From contig JAHYIZ010000016.1 of assembly GCA_019429405.1 (NCBI GenBank), forward strand, positions 1 through 57,627: a stretch of 57,627 nucleotides of DNA, given 5' to 3'. Numbering within the stretch: position 1 is the first letter of the stretch; every line of letters starts with the position of its first letter. Source of the DNA: Paracoccaceae bacterium (GTDB lineage: Bacteria > Pseudomonadota > Alphaproteobacteria > Rhodobacterales > Rhodobacteraceae). The notes under the pieces were generated by a model. It had not been told where the DNA came from and made no database searches. It was given only the letters and a program-made list of their open reading frames with translations. Positions 18,483 through 27,944 of this stretch are shown piece after piece. The position numbers were made by a program, and so were the translations under genes.

Positions 18483-20774
18483 GTGGCGACGTTACGCCAT
18501 GTGTCCACGTTGACGGGCACAAATTCGAGTTTCGTAACCAATCTGGACGACCTCGACGTGGTCTGGGTGAACGGCCAGCCCCGGCTTTACGCCGCGACAC
18601 GGCTGGGCGGCGGGGTTTCGGTCTACGATCTGTCGGCCACCTCGGGCGCTGCCGGTCTGTTGCAGCAAAAGGCCTTTGCCGGTGGCCTGAGTGCGCTCGA
18701 TGCGCCCGACTTGTTGCAGCTTGCGGGCGGGGCGAGCACCTACCTTGTGCCGCTGGGGCTGCGCAACGGTGCAACCACGAGCTACCAGATCGGTGCCACC
18801 GGCACGCTTGGCGCAGTCGCCAATCTGGGCGGCAGCACAGGCTTGGCAAGCGATCTGACCTCGGCGGTCAGCGCCAGCATCGGCGGCCAGGTCTACATCT
18901 ACGGCGCGCGGTCCGGGCGCAGCGAGCCGGTGGTTTATGCGCTCGGCGCCACTGGCGCCGTCACCCAGGTATCGGCAGGCGCGCCGCCGCTTGGCGCTGC
19001 AATCGACATGATGGCGGTGGTCGAGGTGGGTGGGCAAAGCCTGTTGCTGGCGGTTTCGGCGACCGCGAACACGATTGCGAGCTATCTGATCGCGCCCGAC
19101 GGCCTTGCGCAGCGCGCCGGCACCATCGGCGCCGACAGCGGCATCGGCTTTGCGCAGCCAACCGTGCTGACGACGGTCACCGCCTATGGTGCCACCTATG
19201 CCATTGTCGGCGCAGCCCAAAGCGGTTCGCTAACGGTATTCCGGCTTCAGGCCGATGGTGCGATGGTTGCGGTGGACCATATCACCGATACCCTGTTCAG
19301 CCGCTTTGCCGGGGTCAGCGCGGTTGAGGTGGTGGCGACGGGCGACCGGGTCTTTGTGCTCGCGGGCGGCGCCGACGATGGTATCAGTGTGTTCACCTTG
19401 TTGCCCGACGGGCGGCTGTTGCACCTGTCGAGCATCGCAGATTCTGCCGGAATGACGCTGGCCGACATCACCGCGCTGGCGGCTGTTCTGGCGGGCGGGC
19501 GGATACAGGTGTTTGCGGCGGGCGAAGACGCGGCGGGCATTACCCAGTTCGACCTTGATACCGGCACGCCTGGTGTCACCCGAGTCGGCGGCGAAGGGGC
19601 GCAAAATGGAACCAGTAGCAGTGACCTGCTGGTAGCGGGCGCGCTGACGACCTCGATGAACGGCGGCACAGGCGACGATATTCTGGTGACGGCGGCGGGC
19701 GATATTTCGCTTTGGGGCCGGGGCGGGCGCGACCGCTTTGTGATTTCGGATGGTGCGCGCAACGTGACGATCATGGACTACCAGTCGGGCACAGATATTC
19801 TTGACCTGACCGGCCTGCCGTTTCTGCGCACCATGGCGCAGGTCACGATCACGCCGATCACGGGGGGTGCGCTGCTGCAATATGGCGGGGCCAGCATTAC
19901 CGTGCTTACCGCGAACGGCACGACGCTGATGCCAGCGCAGTTCACCGGTGTCGGCAGTGTCGAGATCACGCGTTATCCGCCCGGATACATTTACGCCGAG
20001 AGCGATTCTGGGGTCGTCGGTACCAGTGGCGCAGATACGCTTGTCGGCACCGATGCCGATGATCTGGTGCAGGGGCTGGGCGGGGCAGACCGGATCGATG
20101 GCGGCGCGGGCAATGACACGCTCGATGGCGGCGATGGCGCCGATCTGATCTTGGGCGGTGCGGGCGATGACGAGATTATCGGCGGCGCCGGGCCCGATCT
20201 GCTCGATGGCGGCGCGGGCAATGATACGCTGTCGGGTGGAGCGGGCAATGACGTGCTGCAAGGCGGCGTCGGCAACGACGTGCTGCATGGTGGTGACGAT
20301 GCCGACCGGCTGCTGGGCGGCGAGGGTGCAGACACGCTTTTGGGTGAGGCGGGCAACGACACGCTCGATGGCGGCGAAGGCGCCGATCTGCTGCTGGGCG
20401 GTGACGGCAGTGACCTGCTTTCGGGCGGCGCGGGCAACGACACATTGCGCGGTGGCGCCGGCTTTGACCTGCTTACGGGCGGCCCCGGCGCCGACCATTT
20501 CGTGTTTGCCGCAGGCGATAGCGGCGCGGCGGGAACCGTGCCCGACCTGATCACCGATTTCACGCCGGGCGAAGACCGGATTGATCTTGGCGGCCTGGGG
20601 CTATCCGCCTTTATCGGGGCGGCGGGTTTTGGCGGTAGCACCGGGCAACTGCGCTATGAGGTCGTTGCCGGGGTCGGGGTCTTGTCGGCCGATCTCAACG
20701 GCGATGCGCTGGCCGATCTGGTGATTCAGCTTGAAGGCGGTCCGGCAGTCGGCAGCGGCGATTTTTTGTTCTGA
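18483..20774 (+). CDS. Large RTX calcium-binding protein with N-terminal propeller-like region
   Basis: The 763-residue protein has an N-terminal region (about 1-375) of repeated strand-rich blocks resembling a beta-propeller of the lactonase/YncE type. A first RTX-like segment near 393-440 ends in a serralysin-like stretch. A long run of GGxGxDxLx nonapeptides follows at about 515-680, and then a terminal DLITDFTPGEDRIDLGGLG block. This is the pattern of calcium-folded proteins exported by type I secretion through a C-terminal signal. It starts at a GTG after a GGGGGAAGGG ribosome site. No type I transporter genes are in the window. The biological target is unknown; adhesion or biofilm roles are common in the class. 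Confidence 0.85.
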   Translation: MATLRHVSTLTGTNSSFVTNLDDLDVVWVNGQPRLYAATRLGGGVSVYDLSATSGAAGLLQQKAFAGGLSALDAPDLLQLAGGASTYLVPLGLRNGATTSYQIGATGTLGAVANLGGSTGLASDLTSAVSASIGGQVYIYGARSGRSEPVVYALGATGAVTQVSAGAPPLGAAIDMMAVVEVGGQSLLLAVSATANTIASYLIAPDGLAQRAGTIGADSGIGFAQPTVLTTVTAYGATYAIVGAAQSGSLTVFRLQADGAMVAVDHITDTLFSRFAGVSAVEVVATGDRVFVLAGGADDGISVFTLLPDGRLLHLSSIADSAGMTLADITALAAVLAGGRIQVFAAGEDAAGITQFDLDTGTPGVTRVGGEGAQNGTSSSDLLVAGALTTSMNGGTGDDILVTAAGDISLWGRGGRDRFVISDGARNVTIMDYQSGTDILDLTGLPFLRTMAQVTITPITGGALLQYGGASITVLTANGTTLMPAQFTGVGSVEITRYPPGYIYAESDSGVVGTSGADTLVGTDADDLVQGLGGADRIDGGAGNDTLDGGDGADLILGGAGDDEIIGGAGPDLLDGGAGNDTLSGGAGNDVLQGGVGNDVLHGGDDADRLLGGEGADTLLGEAGNDTLDGGEGADLLLGGDGSDLLSGGAGNDTLRGGAGFDLLTGGPGADHFVFAAGDSGAAGTVPDLITDFTPGEDRIDLGGLGLSAFIGAAGFGGSTGQLRYEVVAGVGVLSADLNGDALADLVIQLEGGPAVGSGDFLF
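20037..20500 (+). repeat. Tandem 27-base repeats coding RTX nonapeptides
   Basis: A degenerate 27-base unit (coding GGAGNDTLD-like nonapeptides) repeats about fifteen times within the RTX gene. The units keep the G, D and L positions and vary elsewhere. They bind calcium in the protein and are not a CRISPR. Confidence 0.85.
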
Positions 20775-20899
20775 CCGCTGTGGCAGTTCTGCACGGTTGC
20801 TTTGTGGTGGGCTTTGGACGATCTTGCTGTCAGGCGGCCCAAGGCGCCAAAGACCCTCTGAACCTGCGCCTGCGGCGGCCCTCCTGGGGAGGAGCAGCC

Positions 20900-21208
20900 A
20901 TGACCGATGTTGTAATTTTGCGCGAGCAGTCGGCTACGCGCGGACGCTATCAGATCCGCCTCAACGGGCAGATGACCGAGGCAGAGCTGACCTGGGCGCA
21001 GCTGGGCGAAGGCACCATTGCCGCTGACCATACCGGTGTGCCCGACATTTACCGGGGCCGGGGCTTTGGCATGCTTCTGGTCGAACATCTGGTCGTGGAC
21101 GTGCGCGCACGCGGGTTGCGTGTGGTGCCGATCTGCCCCTTTGTGCGCGCGCAGTATCAACGCCACCCGGAATGGGCAGATGTCTTTGGCGATACGGTGG
21201 GCGGTTAG
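20900..21208 (+). CDS. Small GNAT-family N-acetyltransferase (YidJ/COG2388-like)
   Basis: A 102-residue single-domain protein with the acetyl-CoA-binding stretch VPDIYRGRGFGMLLVEHLVVDVR near 47-69, and the VVPICPFVRAQYQRHPEW ending seen in COG2388 Gcn5-like proteins. The ATG at 20900 has a strong GGGGAGGAG ribosome site. It lies between the RTX gene and a flavin reductase gene on the same strand, but no functional link is evident. Its acceptor substrate is unknown. Confidence 0.8.
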   Translation: MTDVVILREQSATRGRYQIRLNGQMTEAELTWAQLGEGTIAADHTGVPDIYRGRGFGMLLVEHLVVDVRARGLRVVPICPFVRAQYQRHPEWADVFGDTVGG

Positions 21209-21278
21209 CCGACACTTCCCCTTGCCAGTGGCGGTGTGGGCCCTAGGTATGCGTCATGCAAGAAGAACGGACAGCCGC

Positions 21279-21836
21279 ATGCCGATGAGCCCCCAGCCCG
21301 ACCCTGTGACCATGTCCGAGGGTGTGGCCCCGGACCCCGCCAACCCGCGCCCCTACCGCGATGCGCTCGGTCGTTATGCCACGGGTGTTGCGGTGGTAAC
21401 AGCGCGCGAGGCGGGCGGTGGCGGGCCACTGGGCATTACCGTCAACAGCTTTGCTTCGGTGTCGCTTGACCCGCCGCTGGTGCTGTGGTCGGCGGCGCGG
21501 TCTTCGCTGCGACACGCGCATTTTTCGGCGGCGGGGGCCTTTGCGGTCCACGTTCTGGGCGCCGAACAGGCCGAGCTTGCCTACCGTTTCACCCGAAATG
21601 GTAGCGATTTCACGGGCATCGCCTACACGCTTGGCGATCTTGGCGTGCCGCTTTTGGCCGATACGCTGGCGCGCTTCGAATGCGTGGCCGAAACCCGGTA
21701 TGAAGGCGGCGATCACACCATCATCCTGGGTCGCGTGATCCGCTTTGCAGCGGGCGCGGAGGCGGCCCCGCTGGTGTTTGCGCAAGGCCGCTTTTGCCAG
21801 CTTCAACCGCTCAGAGCCTCCGACCGAAGCCGCTGA
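21279..21836 (+). CDS. Flavin reductase-like FMN-binding split-barrel protein
   Basis: The product (about 185 residues) is a flavin reductase domain protein of the DIM6/NTAB type. Visible motifs are RYATGVAVVTA near residue 32, LGITVNSFASVSLDPPLVLWS near 52-72, and GGDHTIILGRV near the C-terminus, all at FMN or NAD(P)H positions in the fold. Such proteins supply reduced FMN to two-component monooxygenases, but no partner oxygenase is nearby. In-frame ATGs at 21249, 21279, 21285 and 21312 leave the start uncertain. Confidence 0.85.
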   Translation: MPMSPQPDPVTMSEGVAPDPANPRPYRDALGRYATGVAVVTAREAGGGGPLGITVNSFASVSLDPPLVLWSAARSSLRHAHFSAAGAFAVHVLGAEQAELAYRFTRNGSDFTGIAYTLGDLGVPLLADTLARFECVAETRYEGGDHTIILGRVIRFAAGAEAAPLVFAQGRFCQLQPLRASDRSR

Positions 21837-21919
21837 AAAGTATCCCCGTTTTTAACGTTTAGGGCCGTGTTAATGCCGTGCTGCTAAGGCTGGTCGTGGG
21901 TGAATGAACGGGTGATGGG

Positions 21920-22753
21920 ATGGCAGCGCGCAACACTGCGGCGCCAGTCATTATCAAACGCAAGAAAGTTATCGCGGGTGGCGGCGGCCACGGTGGGGCA
22001 TGGAAAGTTGCCTACGCCGATTTTGTCACCGCGATGATGGCTTTCTTCATGTTGATGTGGCTGTTGAACGCAACGACCGAAAAACAACGAAAGGGCATTG
22101 CCGATTACTTCAGCCCTACGATTCCGATCAACCGGGTTTCGGGCGGTGGCGACGGCGCCTTTGGTGGCGAATCGGTGTTCTCTGAAGTGCAGCTTGCGCA
22201 GGTCGGCACCGGCGCCAGTGCGCAGCGCCCTACGGCCGAGCGGCAGGCATCGGGTCAGGCGATCGCTGCCGAAACGGCGGCCCTCGCTGAGGTGCAAAAG
22301 ACCATCGACGAGGCGCTGATGGGCCTTGGTGGCGAGTCGATGCTGCCCGACGATGTTTCGCGCCACATCGTGACGCGTGTCACCGACGAAGGGTTGATAG
22401 TCGAGTTCTTCGATCTTGAGGGTGAGCCGCTCTTTGCCACTGACAGCGCCGAACCTGCGCCGGTGACCCTTGCCATCGCGGGCATGCTTGCACGGGTATT
22501 TGCGCTGGTCGGCAACGAAGTGGCGATTGGCGGCCATGTGCGATCTTACCCTGAAATGCTGCGCGTAAACCCGGAATGGGCGCTTTCAACCGAACGCGCG
22601 CAGGTCTTTAGGGGCCTGATCGAGGCCGAGGGCCTCGACCGCGCGCGTGTGCAACGGGTGGCGGGGTATGCCGACCGCAAACTTGCCGTGCGCAACCCGG
22701 CGGCTGTGCGTAACAACCGGCTTGAGGTAATCTTGCTGCGCGCCGGGAAGTGA
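21920..22753 (+). CDS. motB: MotB flagellar stator protein
   Basis: The 277-residue product has a short basic N-terminus, then one membrane helix with the proton-binding aspartate in YADFVTAMMAFFMLMWLL (about residues 31-48), a plug/linker region, and a C-terminal OmpA-like peptidoglycan-binding domain ending in NNRLEVILLR. It anchors the stator to the wall and forms the ion path with MotA, which is not in the window. It heads the flagellar run motB-flgE-flgK-flgL-flgI, all on the plus strand. Confidence 0.92.
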   Translation: MAARNTAAPVIIKRKKVIAGGGGHGGAWKVAYADFVTAMMAFFMLMWLLNATTEKQRKGIADYFSPTIPINRVSGGGDGAFGGESVFSEVQLAQVGTGASAQRPTAERQASGQAIAAETAALAEVQKTIDEALMGLGGESMLPDDVSRHIVTRVTDEGLIVEFFDLEGEPLFATDSAEPAPVTLAIAGMLARVFALVGNEVAIGGHVRSYPEMLRVNPEWALSTERAQVFRGLIEAEGLDRARVQRVAGYADRKLAVRNPAAVRNNRLEVILLRAGK

Positions 22754-22842
22754 CCGGGCCGAAATCCGTTAGCAGGTTTTTAAGGCGTGCCTGTGCATTC
22801 TGCGGGTCATCGAGGGATGCAGCAGCAGAAAGGCGCTAGTAT

Positions 22843-24150
22843 ATGTCCATCTCGTCATCGCTCAACGCGGGGGTGGCCGGCCTTGCGGCCAACGCCACCC
22901 GGCTTGCGACCATTTCCGACAATATCGCCAACTCGGGCACCTACGGTTACAAACGCGCCGCAGCCGAATTTGAAAGCATGGTCATCAACCAGTCGCGCGG
23001 CTCGGGCATCTATTCGGCAGGCGGCGTGCGGGCGCAGACCATGCGGCTGATCGAAGAGCGCGGCGCGCTGGTGGCCACCTCGAACGCGCTCGACCTTGCG
23101 GTTTCCGGGCGCGGCATGTTGCCGGTGGTGCCCTCTGTCTCGATCGGCGCGAACATGGGCGACCAGCCCTTGATGATGACCACCACCGGTTCGTTCCGCA
23201 CCGATGCCAATGGCGTGCTCAAGACCCAGTCGGGCCTGGTGTTGCTGGGTTGGCCCGCCAACGCTGATGGCACCATTCCGGTCATGCCGCGTGATACCAT
23301 CACCGGGCTGCAACCCGTGGTGATCAACGCCAACCAGACTGCGGGCGACCCCACGACCAAGATGAACCTTGGCGTCAACCTGCCCGCCGTCGATACAGAG
23401 GCAAGCGCCGCAGGCACGGCGCTGCCGCTGTCGGTCGAATATTTCGGCAACCTTGGCACGTCGGAAACCCTCGCCATCACCTTTTCGCCGACCATCCCGG
23501 CCACCGGCTCGTCGAACGAATGGACCATGGTTATTCGCGATTCGGCGCAGGTCGGGGCGATCATCGGCGAATACACGCTGGTGTTTGATGACAGTCGTGG
23601 CAGCGGCGGCACGCTGGCTTCGGTCACCCAGATTTCGGGCGGCGCCTATGATGGCACCAGTGGCACTCTGGCGCTGACGGTGGCGGGTGGCCCCTTGGAA
23701 ATGACCATCGGCAAGCTGGGCGATCCGAATGGCCTGACGCAGCTTTCCGACAGTTTCGCGCCGACCTCGATCACCAAGGACGGCTCGCCGGTAGGCAACC
23801 TGACCGCCGTCGAGGTTGATGAAGGCGGCTTTATCCGCGCCACTTACGATACCGGCTTCATTCGCACCATTTACCAGATCCCGCTGGTTGATGTGCCCAA
23901 CCCAAACGGGCTGACCACGCTTAACAACCAGACCTTTCAGGTCTCGCCGGTGTCGGGGTCGTTCTTCCTGTGGGACGCGGGCGACGGGCCGACCGGCTCG
24001 GTTGTGGGCTATGCGCGCGAAGGTTCCACCACCGATGTCGCGGCCGAGCTGACCAACCTCATCCAGACCCAGCGCGCCTATTCGTCAAACGCCAAGGTGA
24101 TTCAGACGGTCGACGAAATGCTGCAGGAGACCACCAACATCAAACGCTGA
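22843..24150 (+). CDS. flgE: FlgE flagellar hook protein
   Basis: This 435-residue protein has the axial-family N-terminus (SSLNAGVAGLAANATRLATISDNIANSGTYGYK in segments at 3-40) and the matching C-terminus TNLIQTQRAYSSNAKVIQTVDEML. The heptad-bearing ends build the hook core after export by the flagellar type III system, while the central region (about 130-380) is variable and surface-exposed. The position after motB and before flgK is the usual alphaproteobacterial order. Confidence 0.92.
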   Translation: MSISSSLNAGVAGLAANATRLATISDNIANSGTYGYKRAAAEFESMVINQSRGSGIYSAGGVRAQTMRLIEERGALVATSNALDLAVSGRGMLPVVPSVSIGANMGDQPLMMTTTGSFRTDANGVLKTQSGLVLLGWPANADGTIPVMPRDTITGLQPVVINANQTAGDPTTKMNLGVNLPAVDTEASAAGTALPLSVEYFGNLGTSETLAITFSPTIPATGSSNEWTMVIRDSAQVGAIIGEYTLVFDDSRGSGGTLASVTQISGGAYDGTSGTLALTVAGGPLEMTIGKLGDPNGLTQLSDSFAPTSITKDGSPVGNLTAVEVDEGGFIRATYDTGFIRTIYQIPLVDVPNPNGLTTLNNQTFQVSPVSGSFFLWDAGDGPTGSVVGYAREGSTTDVAAELTNLIQTQRAYSSNAKVIQTVDEMLQETTNIKR

Positions 24151-24185
24151 TCCCGGTCAGCGGCCTTTAGAACGGAGGCTGAGAC

Positions 24186-25640
24186 ATGAGCATTTCGGCG
24201 GCGCTGGGCAACGCGCTTTCAGGCCTTTCTGCGGTTGCCCGCGCCGCCGACGTGGTGGCCTCGAACACCGCCAACGCCATGACCGAAGGCTATGCGCGAC
24301 GCGAACTGTCGCTTTCATCGCGCAGCCTCGGCGGCACCGGCGCCGGGGTCTGGGTCGACGGTGTCTCGCGGGTTGTCAACCGTGTGGTTGTGGCCGACCG
24401 CCGCATTGCCGATGCCGAGGTCGGCAACGCCACCCTGCGCACCGATTTTGTGGCCACGCTCGAGTCGCTGCTTGGCAACCCCGGCGAGGCAGGCTCGCTT
24501 TCGAGCAATCTCGCAAGCTTCGAGTCGGCGCTGATCGAGGCTGCAAGCCGCCCTGACAGCGAGGCGCGGCTGGCGACGGTGCTGAAGTCGGCCCAGACAC
24601 TTGGCGCACAGCTCAACACTCTTTCCGCGTCGGTGCAGCAAGCGCGCGCCGATGCCGACCACGCGATCGGCGAGCAGGTGCGCGTGCTCAACGACTCGCT
24701 GTCCCAGATCGACCGGCTCAACGCTGAAATCGTGGCGCAAAAGGCAGCGGGCCGCGATGCCACCGCATTGATGGACCTGCGCCAGCGCGCCGTCGATACC
24801 GTTGCCGCCATTGTCCCGGTGCGTGAGGTTGCGCGCGAGCATGACCAGATATCGCTCTATACCACCGGCGGCGCGATCTTGCTTGAGGGCAACGCGGCCA
24901 TTATCGGCTTTGCCCCCGTGGGCGTGGTCACCGCCGACATGACGCTTGCGTCCGGCGCGCTTTCGGGCATCACGATCAACGGCATGGCGGTGCCGCCCAC
25001 CGATGACGGGCTATTCGGCGGTGGCAGTCTTGGCGCCAGTTTCGCGATCCGCGACACGCTTGCCCCTGCCGCCCAAACCCAGCTTGACGCTTTCGCCCGC
25101 GATCTGATCTCGCGGTTCCAGGACCCGTTGGTTGACCCCACCCTTGCGCCCGGAGAGCCCGGTCTGTTCACCGACCGTGGCGCGGCGCTCGACCCGCTTG
25201 ATGAAGTGGGGCTGGCCGGGCGCGTCGCGGTGAACACTTTGGCCGACCCCGCGCAGGGCGGCGCACTCTGGCGGCTGCGCGACGGGCTGGGCGCCGCAGC
25301 GCCGGGCGCGGTCGGCGATGCTCGCATTCTCAGCGCGCTGGGCGACGCGCTGACGCGCGCGCAGGTACCCGCCTCGGGCAGCTTTATTGGCGCGGCGCGC
25401 TCGGCATCGGGGCTGGCCGCCGACATTCTTTCGCAGGTCTCCTCGGGGCGGCAAACGTCCGAAGCGCAGCAGGTTTTCGCAAGCGCCCGGCAAGATGCGC
25501 TGCGTACGCTGCAACTCCAGGACGGGGTCGATACCGACCACGAGATGCAGACGCTTTTGCAGATTGAACAGGCCTACGCCGCCAACGCGCGCGTCATCGG
25601 CACGATTGACGAATTGATCCAACAACTTCTGGCGTTATGA
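24186..25640 (+). CDS. flgK: FlgK hook-filament junction protein (HAP1)
   Basis: The 484-residue product has the axial N-terminus ALGNALSGLSAVARAADVVASNTANAMTEGYARRE in the first 40 residues. A long helical region near 80-190 includes ADADHAIGEQVRVLNDSLSQIDRLNAE. The C-terminus IEQAYAANARVIGTIDELIQQLL closes the D0 domain. It joins hook to filament with FlgL. A GGAGGCTGAG ribosome site precedes the ATG, and one base separates its stop from flgL. Length is somewhat short of enteric FlgK, as is usual in this group. Confidence 0.92.
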   Translation: MSISAALGNALSGLSAVARAADVVASNTANAMTEGYARRELSLSSRSLGGTGAGVWVDGVSRVVNRVVVADRRIADAEVGNATLRTDFVATLESLLGNPGEAGSLSSNLASFESALIEAASRPDSEARLATVLKSAQTLGAQLNTLSASVQQARADADHAIGEQVRVLNDSLSQIDRLNAEIVAQKAAGRDATALMDLRQRAVDTVAAIVPVREVAREHDQISLYTTGGAILLEGNAAIIGFAPVGVVTADMTLASGALSGITINGMAVPPTDDGLFGGGSLGASFAIRDTLAPAAQTQLDAFARDLISRFQDPLVDPTLAPGEPGLFTDRGAALDPLDEVGLAGRVAVNTLADPAQGGALWRLRDGLGAAAPGAVGDARILSALGDALTRAQVPASGSFIGAARSASGLAADILSQVSSGRQTSEAQQVFASARQDALRTLQLQDGVDTDHEMQTLLQIEQAYAANARVIGTIDELIQQLLAL

Positions 25641-25641
25641 C

Positions 25642-26655
25642 ATGAGCTTTCTTTCGGTCGGAGATATGGCGCAGGTCTTCCAGATGCGCCGGCATAACGC
25701 CGGGCTGAAGGCGCTGGCCACGACCCTTACGGGCGAGCTGACCAGCGGCAACCGGCACGATACCGGCGCCGCCGTGCGCGGCGATTTTACCGCGCTCGCC
25801 GGGGTGGAACGCGCGCTGACCACGCTCGCGTCTTATGCCACTGCCACCGCCGAAGCCGGGCAGCTTGCGGCAACGCAGCAGGTCGCGCTCGGGTCGATCG
25901 GCACGATGCTTTCTGACCTCGGACCCACGCTGCTTGCGGCCTCGACCAGTTCCAGCCCGACGATGGTCAGCGCCACCACTGCTGATGCCCGGCAGAAGTT
26001 TGGCGCGGCGATCAGCGCGCTGAACACCGCCACCGCCGGGCGCTACAGTTTCGCCGGCGCTGCCACTGATACACGCCCGCTGGCCCCGCCTGAATCCATC
26101 CTCGCCGCCCTCGCCACCGCGATTGCGCCCGAAATTACCGTTTCCGGCATCGTTGCGGCAGTTGCGGACTGGTTCGATGCGCCCGCCGGGACGGGGGGCT
26201 ATCTTGACGTCGCTTATCGCGGCGGCGGTGCGCTCAGCCTGTTTCGCATTGCAGATGGTGAAGCCGTGGATCTCGGCATCACCGCAGCCGATCCCGAGGT
26301 GCGCGACCTGCTGAAGGGCCTTGCGCTGGCAGCACTCGTCGCCGATGGCGCGCTGGCGGGCGATACCCCGGCGCGCGCCAGCCTTACCCGCGCGGCGGGC
26401 GAACAGGTGATGCGCGCCTCCGACATCGCCACCACGCTGCGCGCTCGCATTGGCACCGCCGAGGCGCAGATCGAAGACACGGCGACGCGCAACAAAGCCG
26501 AGGCCACGGCGCTGGAAATTGCCCGTGCCGGCATGACCGCCGCTGACCCCTACGATACCGCCACCGCGCTGCAAGCCGTGCAGGCGCAGATCGAGACGCT
26601 CTACACCCTGACCGCGCGGCTTTCGAACCTCAAACTGACGGATTACCTGCGATGA
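25642..26655 (+). CDS. flgL: FlgL hook-filament junction protein (HAP3)
   Basis: A 337-residue flagellin-like protein that starts one base after flgK and overlaps flgI by four bases. The N-terminal helical part (about 10-70) and the C-terminal YDTATALQAVQAQIETLYTLTARLSNLKLTDYL are flagellin-family ends, and a helical GRYSFAGAATDTRPL turn marks the middle. It acts with FlgK at the hook-filament joint. Divergence from enteric FlgL is large, so part of the call rests on position. Confidence 0.88.
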   Translation: MSFLSVGDMAQVFQMRRHNAGLKALATTLTGELTSGNRHDTGAAVRGDFTALAGVERALTTLASYATATAEAGQLAATQQVALGSIGTMLSDLGPTLLAASTSSSPTMVSATTADARQKFGAAISALNTATAGRYSFAGAATDTRPLAPPESILAALATAIAPEITVSGIVAAVADWFDAPAGTGGYLDVAYRGGGALSLFRIADGEAVDLGITAADPEVRDLLKGLALAALVADGALAGDTPARASLTRAAGEQVMRASDIATTLRARIGTAEAQIEDTATRNKAEATALEIARAGMTAADPYDTATALQAVQAQIETLYTLTARLSNLKLTDYLR

Positions 26656-27749
26656 AGCGTCTGCTCGTGCTGATCCTCTGCCTGCTGCCCTTGGTGGCCA
26701 CCGCCGCCCCGATCCGGATCAAGGATCTGGTTGAGTTTGACGGCGTGCGTGGCAACGATCTTGTGGGTTACGGCCTTGTGGTTGGCCTGAACGGCACTGG
26801 TGACGGGCTGCGCAACGCCCCCTTCACCGAAGAAATCATGGCCAACATTCTCGAGCGGCTCGGGGTCAACGTTTCGGGCGAACAATTCCGGCCGAAAAAC
26901 GTCGCCGCCGTGCTGGTCACCGCCACGCTGCCGCCCTTCGCGCGCACCGGCAGCACGATCAGCGTAACCGTTTCCGCCATCGGCGATGCCAAAAGCCTGC
27001 TTGGCGGCACGCTCATCATGACCCCTCTCAACGCTGCTGACGGCGCCATCTACGCCGTCGCGCAGGGCACGATCATCGCTGGTGGTGCTTCGGCCGCGGG
27101 CGAGGGCGCCTCGGTGGTGCAGGGCGTACCGACCGCCGGGGTCATCCCCTCGGGAGGCCGGATCGAGCGCGAGATCGACTTCGATTTTGGAACCCTCGCC
27201 GATGTGCGGCTGGCGCTGCGTAACCCCGATTTCACCACCGCCGGGCGGATCGAGCAGGTCATCAACGCCGAATTCGGGCGCGTCGTGGCGCGGATGCTCG
27301 ACAGCGGCACCGTGAATGTCGAAATCGCGGCGGCACGTCTGGCCTCGCCCGCGCATGTGCTGGGCCGGATCGAAAACCTGACGGTTGAGCCTGAGCAGCG
27401 CGCCCGCGTGGTGGTCGATCAGCGCTCGGGCACCATCGTGATGGGCGAAGAGGTGCGCATCAGCCGCGTCGCGGTCAGCCAGGGCAACCTGACCTTGCGC
27501 ATTCAGGAAGCACCGCTGGTGGCGCAGCCCAACCCGTTTGCGCGCGGCGAAACCGTGGTGGTGCCGCGCACCGAGGCAACGATCACCGAAGAACCGGGCA
27601 TCGGCATGGCAGAAATCATGTCAGGCACCACACTTTCGGAGGTTGTGGCGGGGCTCAACGCGCTGGGCGTCAGCCCGCGCGACATGATCGACATTTTGAA
27701 ATCCATCAACTCTGCCGGGGCGCTGCACGCCGAGTTTGTGGTGCAGTAG
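26652..27749 (+). CDS. flgI: FlgI flagellar P-ring protein
   Basis: The 365-residue protein has a cleavable signal peptide (LLVLILCLLPLVATAAP) and the conserved FlgI blocks: RIKDLVEFDGVRGNDLVGYGLVVGLNGTGD at the mature start, PRNVAAVLVTA-like KNVAAVLVTATLPPF, and a C-terminal SGTTLSEVVAGLNALGVSPRDMIDILKSI. It is exported by Sec and forms the periplasmic P ring around the rod. The gene closes the flagellar cluster seen here. Confidence 0.95.
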   Translation: MKRLLVLILCLLPLVATAAPIRIKDLVEFDGVRGNDLVGYGLVVGLNGTGDGLRNAPFTEEIMANILERLGVNVSGEQFRPKNVAAVLVTATLPPFARTGSTISVTVSAIGDAKSLLGGTLIMTPLNAADGAIYAVAQGTIIAGGASAAGEGASVVQGVPTAGVIPSGGRIEREIDFDFGTLADVRLALRNPDFTTAGRIEQVINAEFGRVVARMLDSGTVNVEIAAARLASPAHVLGRIENLTVEPEQRARVVVDQRSGTIVMGEEVRISRVAVSQGNLTLRIQEAPLVAQPNPFARGETVVVPRTEATITEEPGIGMAEIMSGTTLSEVVAGLNALGVSPRDMIDILKSINSAGALHAEFVVQ

Positions 27750-27944
27750 GGGGGTTGATCGGACCGCTGTTTCGGAGTCGCCATTGCCAAAGGTCTGGCG
27801 CAATCTGGCCTTGAGGGCTGCGTGCATCGGTGCGTACGCGGCGCCCGGATCGCGACGGGCCGGGCGCGCGCCGGCCACATCCGGTTTGGTTTTCGCCCGT
27901 TTTGCGCTAACATCGCCGCACCCGCCCCCCAAAGGATGCCGCAG

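Noticed and set aside
20037-20500. CRISPR-like tandem repeat
   Set aside because: The unit is 27 bases, contiguous without spacers, and encodes RTX nonapeptides in frame.
24315-26574. Long antisense frames opposite flgK and flgL
   Set aside because: They are third-position GC shadows; the plus-strand frames carry flagellar family features and coupled starts.
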